A stretch of 64,000 bases of DNA from Cheilinus undulatus (Eukaryota > Chordata > Actinopteri > Labriformes > Labridae), in the NCBI RefSeq assembly GCF_018320785.1, contig NC_054867.1, forward strand, positions 50,591,355 to 50,655,354, written 5' to 3'. A program made the position numbers and the translations under genes. Of the stretch, positions 36,301 to 51,300 are shown piece after piece (position 1 is the stretch's first letter; every line of letters starts with the position of its first letter). A model generated the notes under the pieces. That model worked only from the letters and a program-made list of their open reading frames with translations, did not search any database and was not told the origin of the DNA.

Positions 36301-39300
36301 CTGGGCAGGCTGATACAAACACTGAAACAACTAACAGTTAAGTCAAATACAAGATAAGGCTTTGTCAGTGTCAGCGGCTGTGATCATATGACTGTTACTG
36401 CAACAACAGACCAGTATTGTTGAGGTCCAGGGGACTCTGCAGAGCAGTGATCTGCTCATGTGGCACGACGTGATAAGAAATGATTGTTTACGATAAGTTT
36501 AAATGAACACAAACAGTTAAATTGTTTTTATATGTTCAGTTGCATTACTGCTGCAATAGTGCACAACTCCTGTATACTACTGCTATGAAAACATGTTGTT
36601 TACTTCCTAATCGAGATGTTGCTCCTTGCCCTGCTCTTTAAACTGTTTTGCAACTAATCCAAGCTAAAATGACTTTATCCAGCAATAATGATCTCCTTAT
36701 TTCTTAAACCGATAACTTTTGAGCCCTGACAAAACTATGTTATGAAACACGCTCAAGAAAAAAGCAAAAGTAACTGTACAGATTTAAATAAATGGCTATC
36801 TAAATGGCTGAAATGGTTTTCTGCTAAGCAATAAGGAATAAATTTAGGTGCAGTCCTTTTTTTTGAATGGCTGCTGTGTTTTACCAACTCTTTTCTCTTT
36901 CAGGAGATAAACGGCATCACAGCAGCACTAGCTGAAGAGTTATTCCATAAAGGTTTGGTTCTTTTCTGACCTTGACCTCCCTTATCTCATAGTGCTCTAA
37001 TAAATGTTTTGATAACTAATGAGATTTTTTCAGTGCTCCCCCTCTGTGTAATTGATGGGGTTTTCTTCCTTTAGTTGTTAAATTATTATAAATGTAAATT
37101 AGATAAGGGTTACTGTAGCTGACTTGGTAGAGGCTGTTTTTTAATCCTTGGGGAGAAAAGTGACATAATGGGAAACAGTCTGTTAAAATTTCGGTTTCCA
37201 AATACTAAACTTCACTCAAGTTTTTATTTTTAGTTTTAACTTTGCTGTTATTTTTTACAGTTTCTAATCCTTTTTCATTTTGAGTCTGCAGTATTGATTA
37301 GGTGTTCTTTTAAAATAGTTAATATTTCATCCCCCCCTTGTTGACTACAGTTTATGTTCTTACTTTAAGTACAGCCTCAGTGCTACAAGAATAAGAAGTT
37401 GTTTTATATTTTCAGAAATTTTGAATTTTTTAGGGGAAAATAGTTGCCAATAGTAAACTTACTGGCCTTCCAAAAACACAAATATTTCATGTTAAAATCT
37501 TTCAGACTGAGCCTGATTAAACCTCTTTATGCTTGTCTGCTGTAGGTGAGCAGCTGCTGCAGGCTGGTGAGGTGTTTTCCCTCCATCCTTTGCAGCTCTA
37601 CTCCGTCACCCAGCAGCTTCGTCTGGCCAAACCAACCTGCTGTAACGGAGATGCCAAAACCGACCTGGGACACATCCTGGACTTCACCTGCAGGCTGAGA
37701 TATCTCAAGGTTAATGGCCTATTGATCAGTGCTTGGCGATAAATAAAGTTCAAGATTCAATTATGATTTTGGCTTTCCACAATCATGAAAACAAGATAAT
37801 CAAGATTGAATGATTGTTGTGCCTCATGCTATCCTGCGCTTGTTTTGCCCATAGGTTTTGTCATTTAAGGTAAATGGAGCGCTCCCTCCTTTTCTTTACA
37901 GCAGTAGTTCTCAACTGGTTGACCATCAGGATCCACCACCTCCTTATAATGCACAATCAATTAAAAAAAATCAACCAGTTAAATTTATTCAATAACAAAG
38001 TGGCAGTTATAACCTCGGATTAAACTTACTTTGAACAGAGAAAAAAGAGAAGAAACATGTTTTTAAAAAAGCATCATTATGGAAGACTTGGAAGGACATG
38101 CATACTCACTTTTTATGTTTTTTATAGTAGTCTGTCCTTTTTTCTCTGTTTCCTGTGATAAAACGTCAATTTTGATTGTTTTCTTGAAATCTTGAGATGT
38201 TAACACATTATCATGGCAAAACTAGCCTTGTTAACCCAAGATAAAGAGATAAATTAGTGGAGATATCTGAAGAACTAATAAATATTCTTTATTTTTATTT
38301 GTCTCTATTTTGTGATAATACTAATTCTATTTTGTTACTTCCATGGTCTTGTTATTTTAATTGTTGGTGAGAGAGATATTTTTTCAATTCTTCTGTATGG
38401 CCACCATATAAGAAAAATTGACAATAAAGAATCTTGAAATACTAATCATTTCATCAAAATGGAGAACAATAAAATATATGGAAGTTTGTCTGTTTAGGGC
38501 TTCCATACGTCATAGACTCTTTGCCAATGTTCATGGCTCTACAGCACAGCATGTGCTCTGCCCCTCCCACCAAAACAGCTCTCTTTTTAATTTAAGTGAA
38601 GAGCAGAGCAAGACACAACACTGAGTAGTTTGTTTGACAAGCGAGAAAGCTAAAGAGTATGACGAAGGCAGCTGTTGGCTTTTAAAACAGATAATAGAAC
38701 CTCAGTCATAGGTAAAAAGTCTGGTTTAGAGGAGTTTCTTACATGGTTGTGGCTGTCATGTAAGGCAGCATGAAGAATTTAAGTAAAATTTTAAATTCAC
38801 ATAGTGTGATTTACATCTAATAACTAAGGCCTCAATAACACTTACTGTTGCTGCCATAGTTCAGCAGCCCTGCTGTTTATTCAACATAAATCATCATTGC
38901 ATATTTTTTTAATTTAAATTTTTAGGAGTTGAATTGTTAAGTTTCCTCACTGTTTTTGTCTCTGTTGATCAGGTGTCTGGTACCAGAGGTCCAGTCGGAA
39001 CCAGTAACATCGAGGAGACAAGTCTACCCTTTGACCTCTCGATTTTTAAATCACTGCTTCAGATAGAGGTAACTGTCTCTGCTTAAAACTCTTCTGTCTG
39101 TAAATGTGTTGATTTCCTGTCTTTAAAGTACTTCAAACTGGGTGCCCGGATGGTCGAGTGGTTTAAGGCGCGCACCATGTGAGAGGCCCGGGTTTGAATC
39201 CGGCCTGTGGCCCTTTACCATGTGTCTCTCCCCACTCTCTTCCCTGTTTCCGAGTCTATCCACCATCCTCCTCTATGTAATGTAGGCATGAAAGAGCTAA

Positions 39301-42300
39301 AAAATAAATCTTAAAAGGAAAAAAAGTATTTCAAATGTACCTTCTGGTTCATAATGAGACAATGAGCAACAGTTTAACTGCTAGGTGTGAGAGCCTCTAA
39401 AGTAAAACCCATAAATAAGTAAGAAATTTTTGTTTTGATTAAATTCCTTCTTTTTCTTTTTTTTTTTTTTTTTTAAGAATAAGTCTTCTTTTATGTTTAG
39501 GTTTTGGGGCTTCTATTCTTTGTCAGGTATTGCAGTGGTTGCATAGGGAATGGGAGAGAGAGAGATTTGAGAAAAACATGCAAGGAAATGAAAGAAAGGT
39601 AGGAGCGACAGCTTGTAATTGAATCCTGGCTGCCCACTTAGTATATGGGGCATGACTTAACTGCAAGGCCATCTGTGCCCCATTATATTTTTAACATTTT
39701 GTGTGTATTTTGTAATCTGCGTAATATATGCGTAATATATATATTTAATATGTTAAATCTGGATAATAATCTCTCTTTCCCTCTCTGTCTGCAGATCAGT
39801 GAGTGCAGCTCTCACCAGATTCGAGGTCTATCATCTCTGAGGTCGAGTCTGGCAACTCTGAGTATACACCGCTCCACGGAAACTATGATGGTACAGTTTG
39901 GATGAAAGCCTCTGCAGTATTTGTTTACTGTGTGTCTTCTATTTTGCATTCTTACGTGTGTACTGTGATATTTCTCGCTTAGTCAATCTTGGTTCCTGAG
40001 GCGAGCGAGTTCTCACAGTGGGAGGCAGAGGGGGCGGAGTCTGGCTGTCCTGTCACAGCTGTTATACCTGTCTGGAGAAACCTAACCACACTGGACATGA
40101 GTCACAATTGCATCAGCTCCATCGACAGCTCAGTGGTTAGTCCAGTCCACCAAACCTACACAGTAACGGCCTCATGGCACAAATCAGTTGCATAAGTATA
40201 TGGTTCCTATTCAACAGTTTTAAAGAGGACAAAAAGCTTTCAAAACAAGACTCAAGGGAAACAAAAGTATTTTTTTAATTCTTTGAATTATTTGCAACAC
40301 TTCTCCGTTCTGAGATTGGTTTTTTAATCTGGTCTTCTCTTGATAGGAGGATTTGCATGTTAACTATATGAGTTTGTCAAAAATGTGAAAATTTGCTGAC
40401 TCTTTTGACTCTTAGTTATTGCAAATTGGATAGTAAGCTGTTGCAAAAGTAGTTCAAGGCACTCTATCCTTTGAGCATAAGTAAAGTAGAGGTCGAGTTT
40501 CAGTATCTGCCTCTTCATGTTGAAAGTTGGAATTTTCTCTCTGTTGTAGAAACTGATTCCAAAGGTTGAGTTCCTGGATCTGAGTTACAACCAGCTGTCC
40601 ACGGTGGAAAACCTGCAGGTATGTGAGAGCGTTCTGAAGAATGCACCAGCTTTGTCAGTATGGTTTGCCTTTTTCATCACTATCATTTTGATGATGAGTT
40701 GCTGCAACATGTAGCTAATCCTTGCAGATGCAATAGGATGGGCATGTTAAGTTTGTCTTTAATAGTAGCGTTGAAGAATGTTCTGTTCTTACAGCATCTC
40801 TACAACCTGGTCCATGTGGATCTGTCCTACAATAGCCTGCGAATCCTTGAAGCTGCTCACACTCGTCTGGGAAACATCAAAACCCTCAACCTGGCTGGAA
40901 ACCAGCTGGACCAGCTGACCGGCCTCACCAAACTCTACTCTCTGGTCAACCTGGACCTCAGTCACAACCAGCTGGCACAGGTGATCACACCATGGAAAAC
41001 TAGATACATGATTCCATACTGATTAGCAAGATTGCAGAATGTTAATTTTATGCTTTTCCGCATGGTAATAAGTAAAACATGTACAGTAGAATTTTATCAC
41101 TTACAGAAGTTTTTAAATTAGATGAAAAGCATCTGAAGACCATCCATAGCTCATGAGAAAAATGTAGAGCTCATAAAGGAGTCAGCCACTTTATCTCATG
41201 TGTTTGATGTATGTTCTCATTTCCAGCTGGAGGAGATCAGGAACATCGGCTCTCTGCCCTGTCTGGAGAAACTCAACCTGTCCAGTAATCCCATGTGCAT
41301 CATCCCAGACTACAGAACCAAAGTCCTGGCCCAGTTTGGAGACCGCGCAGCAGAGGTACACTTTCACAATCACGACTCAATACTAGGAAAATCTTCTGCC
41401 ATGTTGGTGTGTGGCTGCCTAAGCTAAAGGCAGGGGCAGACTTTAGCCTACCTGTTGCAGCTTCTTCTTTTTGGTCACATTCCATTATTGCTTCAACTTG
41501 CTTTGCTTTGTTCTGATGCATCTCCCCAGCATGTTGGAGGTCAGATGCTCTTTTTTTCTTTTCTTTTCTTTTTTCTTAATGTTGCATTTTTTTCAAATGC
41601 AACATTTACTCAACATCAACTTGGTAAGAAAAGAAAATGAGGAGCAATCACTATTTCTTTTGCTGTCCTTCTGCTAATAAAGATGGTGGCACCCTCTTTC
41701 TCGGCCATCGCCCTGTGACCAGAAAAGCCAACCCTCTCTCTTGCTTAACAGCCATGCAAGACAACCTATCAGTGAAGGCCCCCTCCCAAAAAATAACACT
41801 CTTAAATGCAAAATACCTGCATTGTGGCATTACAAGGATGAGCTTGGTCAATTAACTAGCAACCAGTGGTTGTCTCTCCCATAAGAAGGGACATTCTGTT
41901 ACAATTATAGAAACTAAGAATTTTCTGGTTTTTGAACCTGTTGGAAATATTTGTGATAATGTAGGAGTAGTCATAGGACTAGGAGTTGTCATTTTTTAAC
42001 TATTATAGATATTTCAGTGCAAAAATCCCACATTTTTTTAGCTTTAAAATTAAAACGAGTTACCTGTCAGCATAGGTGTGAAAATTGCAAACCCATGCTC
42101 AGGATCTTTCCTGCTCAAAACTTTCAGATGAAGTGTCTCTCTCTCCCTTTCAGTCGTTGATTCTCCATCCTTATAAGTTCTTCTTCTGTGTACTCTGGTT
42201 CATACAAATATCCTCTCGTTTTCACAGTAAATGGCACATCATCATCACTGAGTCAAAATCACTCATATTATCTTTGTATAGCTTGGTGTGGTGTTATTAT

Positions 42301-45300
42301 CCCTGTAGAAGCTCACAGACCCACACAGCTGATCAGAGGATATCAATGCACAGCGTAAGGAGACAAAATGGCGAGAGCTGCATCGTAAATTAGTGCCTGA
42401 CACAGACATTTTTTGGGGGGGACATTAATCAGTTTGTACGTTTTCAACACAGCATACAGGCGAGCCATCATATTTTTTTGGCCTCTTTTTACATAAAACT
42501 CATTAAACTACGTGGATAAAATGATTCCATCTATAGGCGCTGTGCCCCGGATCTCTCTGAGCTCGTAATAACCACAGGATCAACTTTCACAGAAATCAGT
42601 GGTGGCTAATGCCACTACTGTAGCCCAAAATATCCCTTTAAGGAACTGCAGTGGAAACACTTTATTTAAAAGGCCTTAAGTAAACCTGTTTCCCCCATGT
42701 CAGAGCTGCAGTTAGAAGGAAGAACAAAATGTGGTAGAAGTAGGAGCCCGGTTTGTTTTCTTGTTGTTTTGACAAATCTTATGTAAGAATCATTTTAAAC
42801 ATCTGACAGATAATTGATTGTCTTTACTTGTTTTAGTTATGTTGTGATACAAACCACAGCTAGAAAGAACTCACAGTATCTTTTGTTTTTCCTTTATAAT
42901 GCAAGCCTGAGATGTAACATCACTGTTGATTGTCCCTCTGTTTATAATGCTGATAAAACTGTCATTACATGTAGTTTCACTTCTGCCATTGCCATAGAAA
43001 ACTGCTCATACTACGAAATGGGTAACATTTGAAGTATTCCCAAAAAGTCTGTATTACTTTGCCTTTGCCCCTGCATATCACTGGTTGCTGATTTTTGACT
43101 TGCGTAAAAACTGTGGGCATGTTGATTGTGTCGATGCATTATTTTAATAGTTTGTTTTTGTCATCAGGTTTGTCTGGACAGTAAAGTGACCACAGAGAAG
43201 GAGTTGGACACGGTAGAAGTGTTGAAAGCCATTCAGAAAGCCAAAGAAGTCAAAGACAGGAAGAGCATCGGAGACAAGAAGGTACGCTCAGCTACACCGA
43301 GTCCAACAACAAAAGTCTGTTTCACAGCCTCTGAGAAGAGTTTATATCATCATCAGTACGTGTGTCAGACATGTTGATGTACAGCTAAAATAAGCATCAA
43401 ATAAGCATTATTTCATGAATCTTCCTATGAATCTTTTTTTCACAAGTTTTTAAAAACAGTTTTTGGTACTCCAAATAAACAGATATGTTTTCTTCCTGAC
43501 TAGTGTAACCAAATATTACCATTATCAGAAGTTATGGACCTGTTTTGTTTACTGATTTATCCCCTAATACATTAACTTTTAAATTCTCATTACAGCATAC
43601 AATATTAAACTGCAATCCCAACTTTTATTCACTGTATCTCTGTACTTTTGTAACCATAGTTTCCTATTAGAATCACCCTGTCTGTTGTAGTGGTGTTGTA
43701 ATGCTAACCTGATTATAGACTATGTAGATATGAAGTTGATTACTAACAGATCTGTGAAGCCTGAGGATTCATTGGCTGTGTTTAAACCAGTCTGTCAGTC
43801 ACTACAACTGCCTGTTATGTTATTGAAGTAGTAATGGGCTGCTGTAGCGTTTGTTGGGAAGATAACCTGCAGATCAGCAGCTTCAGCTGGACTTCAAAAA
43901 CTTCTCGACGTTTTATATGAAAGATTTTGCACATCAGCAGCAGAGGTTACGTCTTTTATAGTCAAATAATGATGCATTATAAAGTTTGTGAAGCTATTTG
44001 TGATGTGATACAAAAGTTGATCATTCTGAGATGATGCAAAGTTTTTGGGCTAAATCTGTGTTTTGCTCCATTCCTCACTGGTTGGGCAGTATTACACCCA
44101 CTAGTATGAAATATTAATCCTGCACTATAAAGCCCAAGTCCTCAGTGTGTGGTGTGCCTATAGTAGAGAAGTGTGGAGAAAAGATCATTCCTCTTCTGTC
44201 AATCAAACAACAAAGATTATTGTTTGGGCTCCGTGCCTTTATTTTATAGGAAGGCTGAGGAGAGACAGGAATTTAGATGGATAGGAAATGAAGGAATACA
44301 TGCACTGGACAGCACTGAGATCGATCCTGCGATCAGTTCGTTGAGGACTAAAGTCTCTGTACATGTACGCCTGTTTCACCAACTGAGCTAACACTGACGC
44401 CTTCAGGGGGGCTATTTGAACCAGTTCGTCCACAAACAACAAATCCCTAAATAGATAGAGATACTTTATTAATCCTAAGGGAAATTCAAAAGCACAAAAG
44501 AAGACTATAAATTTAGTAAAAAATAGCCCATTAGTAGAATTGTTCCAATTCCATTACTGGTATCAGAAATATTTGCTGCCGATGCTGCTTAAAATGCAGG
44601 CATTTGTATCGGCGAGTAAACAAGTTTATGCACCAATCCGATACCGTTTGGTTTAACTCTACATTTTGCTTCATTTAGCCATGCTAAATGTTAGCGCTAC
44701 AAACTGGAAGTCAATTCTTCTTAACTGCCTGAAAACACTGCATGCACAAGCTTGTTTTTTCTCTGAATGTGATCATTAAAATGACTTCCAGACCGGCACT
44801 GTCAAACACGACAAGAGGTGACGCAGTTTATCAAAAGTTAAATAACTTTTGAACCATAAATGATTGCATCTTACTTATTTTTACTCTTGAAGCTAGCCGT
44901 TGCGCCTTCCCATTGATGCTGTTGATGCCTTTGAATTCCATGCAGCAGCATTTTCAGCAAGCCTGGAACTTATGTGACTTTTCAGGACTTTAATAATTAA
45001 ATCCACACCAGTAAGTTGTTGTTCAAAGCAATTCTCAAACAAGTTGATTTAAACTGTAAGGGGAAAAAATATTTCTAGTAACTCATTAGGAAGTTAGAAT
45101 TGTCTTATAAGGCAATAAAACAATCCATAGTTGGAAACTACATTGTTGGGATGCAAAAAAAAAAAAAACGAAGAAAAATCAGCAGAAATTTGTAATGAAG
45201 TCTTTAAACTTGAGCAGACATTTGGCTCTTTCACTTCACAGTTTGGTTGTAGTATCTCAAACAAGCTAAAAAAAATCTTTGTACAGTTTTCTTTAAAAGC

Positions 45301-48300
45301 CCAGACTTTTCTCTGCTGCTGTTGGAGCTGCTGTCTGCAGGTTTGAGGATTTATTCTGCTCGATGATGAAGGTGACTGCTGCTCTCTGAAGGCTTCCTCC
45401 TCTCTGTCCTCTCGTCAGATCAGTGAGGAGACCAGGCTGTCTGCACCTGCACCTCCTCACCTCTCCTCTTCCTCCTCCTCCTCTCCTCCCTCCTCCTCCT
45501 GCTGCTCCTCTGCTGCTGCTCCTCCTGCTGTTACCTCCTCTTGTTCTTCCTCCTCCTCCTCTTCCTGTCCGGCCCAGCAGGCTGCCTGCCCCAGCCAAGG
45601 TAATCATGTATGTATCAGGCTGTGAGGGGCTGAGGGAGGGGGGTTATTTCTGAAAAAAATGCAGCCACTAGACCGAGAATTTAATCCTTTAGTTTTGTTT
45701 TAAATGTATGATTCATCTCAAAAATTAGCTGATTGTGCTTGCTGAGCCTGCAGCTTTTGATTATTTTCACCATCGGTCTTCTGATGGTTGTTTGGATGAA
45801 AAAAAATTGAGAACAGTGTCAGCATTGATAACAGCAACTGGCATCTCAAAGTAATGTTACAAACACCCATAGGAAAATTACTCCTAATAACTAATAATCA
45901 GCTATAGACACTCTTGATTTGCTTTAACCTAACCTAACCTAGCCAGTGCCTTGGGGACTAGCTCTTCTCTCTTCGAGTAAAACATTTTATGCTTTTGGTT
46001 TAACTGGCTTTTATAGTTGCACTTTTACCTGATCTAACAGAGAAGATTAAGGTTGTCTGACACACTGCTTTAGCTCATCAGCCTCCCTTTGCAACATTTA
46101 ATATCTGCTCTGATCACCACAGGATGCATGCTGAGTGTGTGAAGACTAACTGAAAGAAATAAACGCATGCTTGTGTTTTTATGTTTGTCTAGTTCTACCT
46201 GATGTGACTATCAAAGGGAATTATGTTTTTATTTCTTTTAAATCAAATCTGTATCGACCTCAGTCAGACTTTAACCCATACCCAGAACTTTGGATTGTAC
46301 AACTGAGCTAGCCTGAATATTTTAAGTGATGCCTGGTACAGATATAATTGATCTTTTTAAAGGTTGGTGAGGTTTTTTGATAAATGATAGTTCATATTCA
46401 GGGTTGTAAAATCATTCATTGATCCAGTGGTGCTAAAATATTTATTACATATACAGTGCTTAACAAATGTATTAGACCCGTGATTCTCAACCTTTTCAGC
46501 CCACAACCCCCAAAATAAAGGTGCCATAGACTGGGGACCCCCACTGTTCCTGAAAGTGGCTGAACACAGCCATGCACATTCAAGAATAGTCATGTGCAGG
46601 CAAGGCCGCCCATAAAGGGGGAAAAATGGGAGAGCTTTCTGGGGCCCAGCCAAACCGGGGGCCAGCAAAATCATGGTCCATTATAAAGTTAAGCTGTGGT
46701 ATATGCTTATCAAAGAAACAAATATCTTTTTAATTCATTTATGTTGTATTTAGCCCTCTTAAAAATGTAAATCTGTTGATTAAAACAGAATTAAAATCCA
46801 TTAAAAATGGTTAAAATGGGTTAATAATGGCAAAAAAATAGTGGAAAGGTGGTGAAATTGGATTTTAAAAGTAGCAGAAATGGGTTAGAGGTGCCAAAAA
46901 TTAGATTAAAGTGGCAAAAATAACAAATAAGGGGCAAAAATGGGTTGAAGTGGCAAAAACAGGCATATTAAGTGGTAAAATGTGAATTTAAGTGGCTGAA
47001 ATGGCATTAAAGTGTCAAAAATGGATGGAAATTTGGTGAAATGAGATGAAAAATTGATATTTACTGGAAGTAAAGGTAAGCTGAGGCATGAATTGAAAGA
47101 AATGGGTTAAACTGGCAAAAACAGGCATATCAAATAGTGAGATGTGGCATAAAAAATGGTAAAAAGGGGTTGATAGTGGCAATAATGGGAACAGAGCCAA
47201 CAATAGGCGAGGAGTTGAAAGATTTTGTTCAGAAGTGGCAAAAACAGGCAGAAAAAAAGTGGTGGAAAGGGTTTAAAAATTGAGAAAAAAATGTGTTTTA
47301 AGTGGCAAAAATGTGTTAAAATTTGGCAAATATGGTGTAAAGTGGCAACAGTGTAGTTTAGAAAATATTCTTAGTTTTTAAGGCATCTGGAGACCCCATC
47401 TCAGTGTCTTGTGACCCCCCAGTGGGGTCCTGAGCCCAGTGTTGAGAACCCCTGTATTAGACCACCCATTGTAAGGTTTTTGCCACAGCTATTCTAAATT
47501 AACATCAATGGGAATTACCAAAATCATCTTTTATGTCTCTGTAATGGTTCATACATTAGTATGTAGAAGCTCTTTAACCACAATTATATTTTTAATGCTG
47601 AAATATAATTATTATTATTATCAATGAATTTAACATTTACTGTTTTACAAAAATACCCAGAAAAATAGTAAAGTACATTATTATTTCTTGGTTAAGATGT
47701 CAAATTATAGTTATTTACTGTCATTCCTGAACAGTAAAAATTAGTTTTAGTGGTGAATGTTATGCTATATTAATTTCTGACTGCTCAGAGAAGCCCAGGA
47801 AAACTTGGGTATAAAAATGTGTATTCAGTTATTGTTTAGGGATGAGTATCTAAAGCGGTACCAATACCAGAACGTCTGACACCTACCGGACCAAATTACA
47901 GCACAGATATCCGTACTTCATTTTGATACCAAGCTACCAAATGAGAGGGAAGAAATAGGTTATGGAATTTTTGTGATTTATGTGTTAAGTTGCACCGTTT
48001 CCTTTTCTTATTCCATGTTTGACTGGCATCTTATAAAGATATTTCTGCAAATCATTTATGGTGCCCAGACAGCTTTTATTCTCCCACTGACTTTTAACAC
48101 CACTTTTTCCCAGTAAAAGTATCGATGCAGGTACCATTGAAGCACCAGTACCGAATAAAAAGGATAAATTTAGCACCGGTATTGGAAAAAACTCAAACGA
48201 TACCCAACCCTATTCGTGGTCAAAATGGTAAAACGTGGATAGGTCACTAAAAATGTAAGAGTCTGCATTAAAGCACTTCATGATGCTGGATGGTCTCTGA

Positions 48301-51300
48301 GACAAATACGGAAAGACATAAAGTGATGTTAGACACCTCTAGATTTGAAGTACTAGAGACAGAAGGAAGACCAATGCTGATCTTCAGGCAGAGATGAATG
48401 CGTCTAGATCTGAGTCTGAGAAAGTCTCCAGAATGACTGTAAACAGACGACTGATGGAACAAGGCTTAAAGGGAAGAATAGCTGCTAAGAAGTCAAACAT
48501 CCAGAAACGCCTCAGATTCGCCAGGAAGCACAAACACTGGACTGCTGATGACTAGAGGAAGCCACTCGGGACGGATGACCCAAGTTTGAACTTCTGTCAG
48601 CATCGTCATGTTTATGTCCACAGAAAATCTGGAGCAACATTGCACCTGCGTTGAAACACAGTGGAGATTCCAGTATGGTATGGGCTTCCATTTGTGGAAA
48701 TGGCATGGGCCAATTAGTGAACATCAACAGTATCATGAACAAGAATGTCTACCACAACATCTCAGTGCATCATGGAATCCCTTCTTGACTGAATCTAATT
48801 GACCGTGGGTTCATACACCAACAAGACAATGATCCCAAGCATACTTAAAAGCTGTGACAGCAGAGAAAGAGGAATCTGGAGTACTGGAACTGATGGACTG
48901 GCCAAGTCAAAGTCAAGATTTGTATCCTATTGAACAAATTTGGGATTTAGTAGATTGAAAGATTGATCGCATAAAAGTTTAGTAGAAACTAGTTGGAACT
49001 CAATATTAAAAGACTGTGGAAAAGTCCACAAAAACAATGGCAGCAAGAATGAGAGCTGTTATCAAGGCCAAAGGAGGCCATGCTAAGTTTTGGGTTATTA
49101 TGCGTGAAAAAGGACAGTTTAGTTTTGAACAAGTTTTTTAAAGATTTCAAAAATAATTGTTTTCTCATTTTTATGACAGTTGGTCTAATAAATTTGTTTA
49201 GCACTGTATATTAAGAATAATATGCAAAAAATATTCGAGTTTTAGAAGCTTGCACCTCTGAATCTCAAGCATATTTTTAAAGCAGTTTGAAGTGGTTAAA
49301 CTTGTAACTAAATTAAACCAAATAATTTCTCACAGAATATGCATAAACAGCCAAATGTGGTAGAAATATTATAGACTGTACATAAAAAAAATGTCATAAA
49401 GCTTTGTAGTGAGTGCTTCTCATCTTACGGTGTCACTGATCCGTCTGGTTTCCTGTTTCAGAAATGACAAGCAGTGAAGAAGCCCCCGTTTCCCCTAGTG
49501 TCCTCCCTCCTGTGGACGCTGCACCTCCCCCTGCAAGCTTTAACACAAACACACAACTCCTGTCTGTTGACCCCGAGCAGGTCAGAAACACCCCTGAAAC
49601 ACCTGGGAGGGGAGGGCTTGGATGGGAGGGATGGAGGGACAGAGTCTTAACAAAACTGTTTACACTTCCTTGTACAGTATTGGTTTTTGTACCCTCCCAT
49701 CCAAACAAGCCATTAAACAATATATCATACATTGTTATAAAAATGTCACTGTCTGTTTTAAAGAATGCCAGGGTGTAAAATAAAAAAAGGGAAATTTACA
49801 AGGTAGGCCATTATCTGAGATTTGGAATATTGCCTAAATATTTCCATGGTTATAGTTTGTAAAGCTGTGCCCATAGAGCCCACTAGATCATGTTCATAGC
49901 TTTGGATGTTTTAAGATAGGCATATTCTAGAATAATCTTTTTAACTGTGCTATTTTCTTGATTTAATTTGACATATTGCTGTCCCATACCCACTTTGCTC
50001 CAAACCAAGTAGTTTGACAAATATTGGAGATACCATCTTTCTGCTTGGTGGTCTCTTATACTGAATTATGTTTTTTCTACAGGTACAACAACCTGCTGTC
50101 AGTCTGTCTGAACACTCTCAATATGGAGCTCCTACAAGTATTACCCCTGTTATAATGACTACAGCTTCTTCTTCTTCTATTTCTGTCTGGTCAGTATTAA
50201 AATAAAGCCAATACCATAAAATTGTTTTATTGACTATAATCTCTGAAAACATCCAGATGCTTTAACTCTTAACATTCATTTGAGTGCTGTTTATGTATTG
50301 TTTTTGAAACTCAACTTTCAACCACTTCAGGGCATTTAATGTGAAAGATATAAGCAAATTTGTAAGTCCCTGTATATGAGAATTAATCTTAATTAAAATG
50401 AGAAAACACAGAAGTTCTGGCAGAAGCCTTTCTGTCCTCTTAAAAAGTTGTACCACCTACAGAAAACAGCACATAGAGTTGTTTTTTCATCTACTTTTCC
50501 CTCCTCTGCATGGTCACTACAAGAAAAATTTAAAATCTCTGTCTCCTCCTCCTCCAGTTGTGTCTGCTCCGCTTCCTCCTCCAGACCAGAGGAAACAACC
50601 TGCCTGACCTGCAGCTTAGCCTGGTGTCCTCTACTACCGTCTCATCTGCTCTCTTTCTCCTCCTCCAACAAAGACTTCGTTACCCAGCTCTCCCATCTAC
50701 TTAGGTCCGCCCTGAAGGAGCAAAAGACGAAGAAGGAGGAGGAGGCAGAGACAGATGAAGAGAGGGAGGAGGGGGAGAAGATGACGTCAGAATCCATGGA
50801 GGTTCAGGTCCATGTGGAGGGCACTGAGGTGGAAATTCCCAGGTAATTTTACAGACAATCTCTGCTGTTAGTTTCTGCAAAAATTCTTCACTCTTTTTAT
50901 TAAGATACCCTAATAGTCACAGCGGTTTGTGATTCCAATAACTTTCTGAAGATTTCCAACCCTTGCCTTAAGCCCAAAACACACCAGCGCCTGACCAGCA
51001 TGTTGTGTCATTTGATGCAGCTAAATTGCTATCCCAGACACACGCCCACAGCAGCGAATCAACAAACTCTCCACCAGACCCTGCAGGCTGGGTCCTTGAC
51101 ACCAGAGCCGAAAGCCCACTCAGGCATTGCCTCACTGGGTACATGAAAAAACAATAGGAGTGGGGGTATTTCAACAGCAGCTGAGGCCTCCTGTTTATTC
51201 TACACTTCAATCAAAGATGCTAGTAAATTTATTTTTCTGTGCTCTCAAGCAGAGCTGCTACTACGGCAGTCAAGATGGACTAAACAACTGTTCTCTGGAA

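Larger units (their letters stand above)
35850..38972. other. nisch introns 3-5 (with exons 4 and 5 inside)
   Basis: 37910-38240 is a hAT-like fragment (CAGTAGTTCTCAACTGG start; the part with ttaacacattatcatggcaaaa resembles 61680-61960). The rest is unclassified. Confidence 0.45.
46454..49206 (+). mobile_element. Tc1-like transposon carrying two nested MITEs
   Basis: Left end CAGTGCTTAACAAATGTATTAG and, inverted at the right, CAGTGCTAAACAAATTTATTAG, both flanked by TA. The transposase remnant spans about 48240-48960 and shows [22 protein letters not shown] and [11 protein letters not shown] with PIEQIWDLV, broken by stops and frameshifts. Without the two inner MITEs the element is about 1.4 kb, a normal Tc1 length. 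It causes most of the length of nisch intron 13. Confidence 0.9.

Noticed and set aside
39140..39215. Candidate tRNA gene
   Set aside because: Box A and box B are present, but there is no acceptor stem and it continues into a SINE body shared by other copies in the window.
45293..45607. Minus-strand Gly/Arg-rich open frame of 104 codons
   Set aside because: It is the complement of the polyserine exon 13 of nisch; the plus strand has splice sites and frame continuity.
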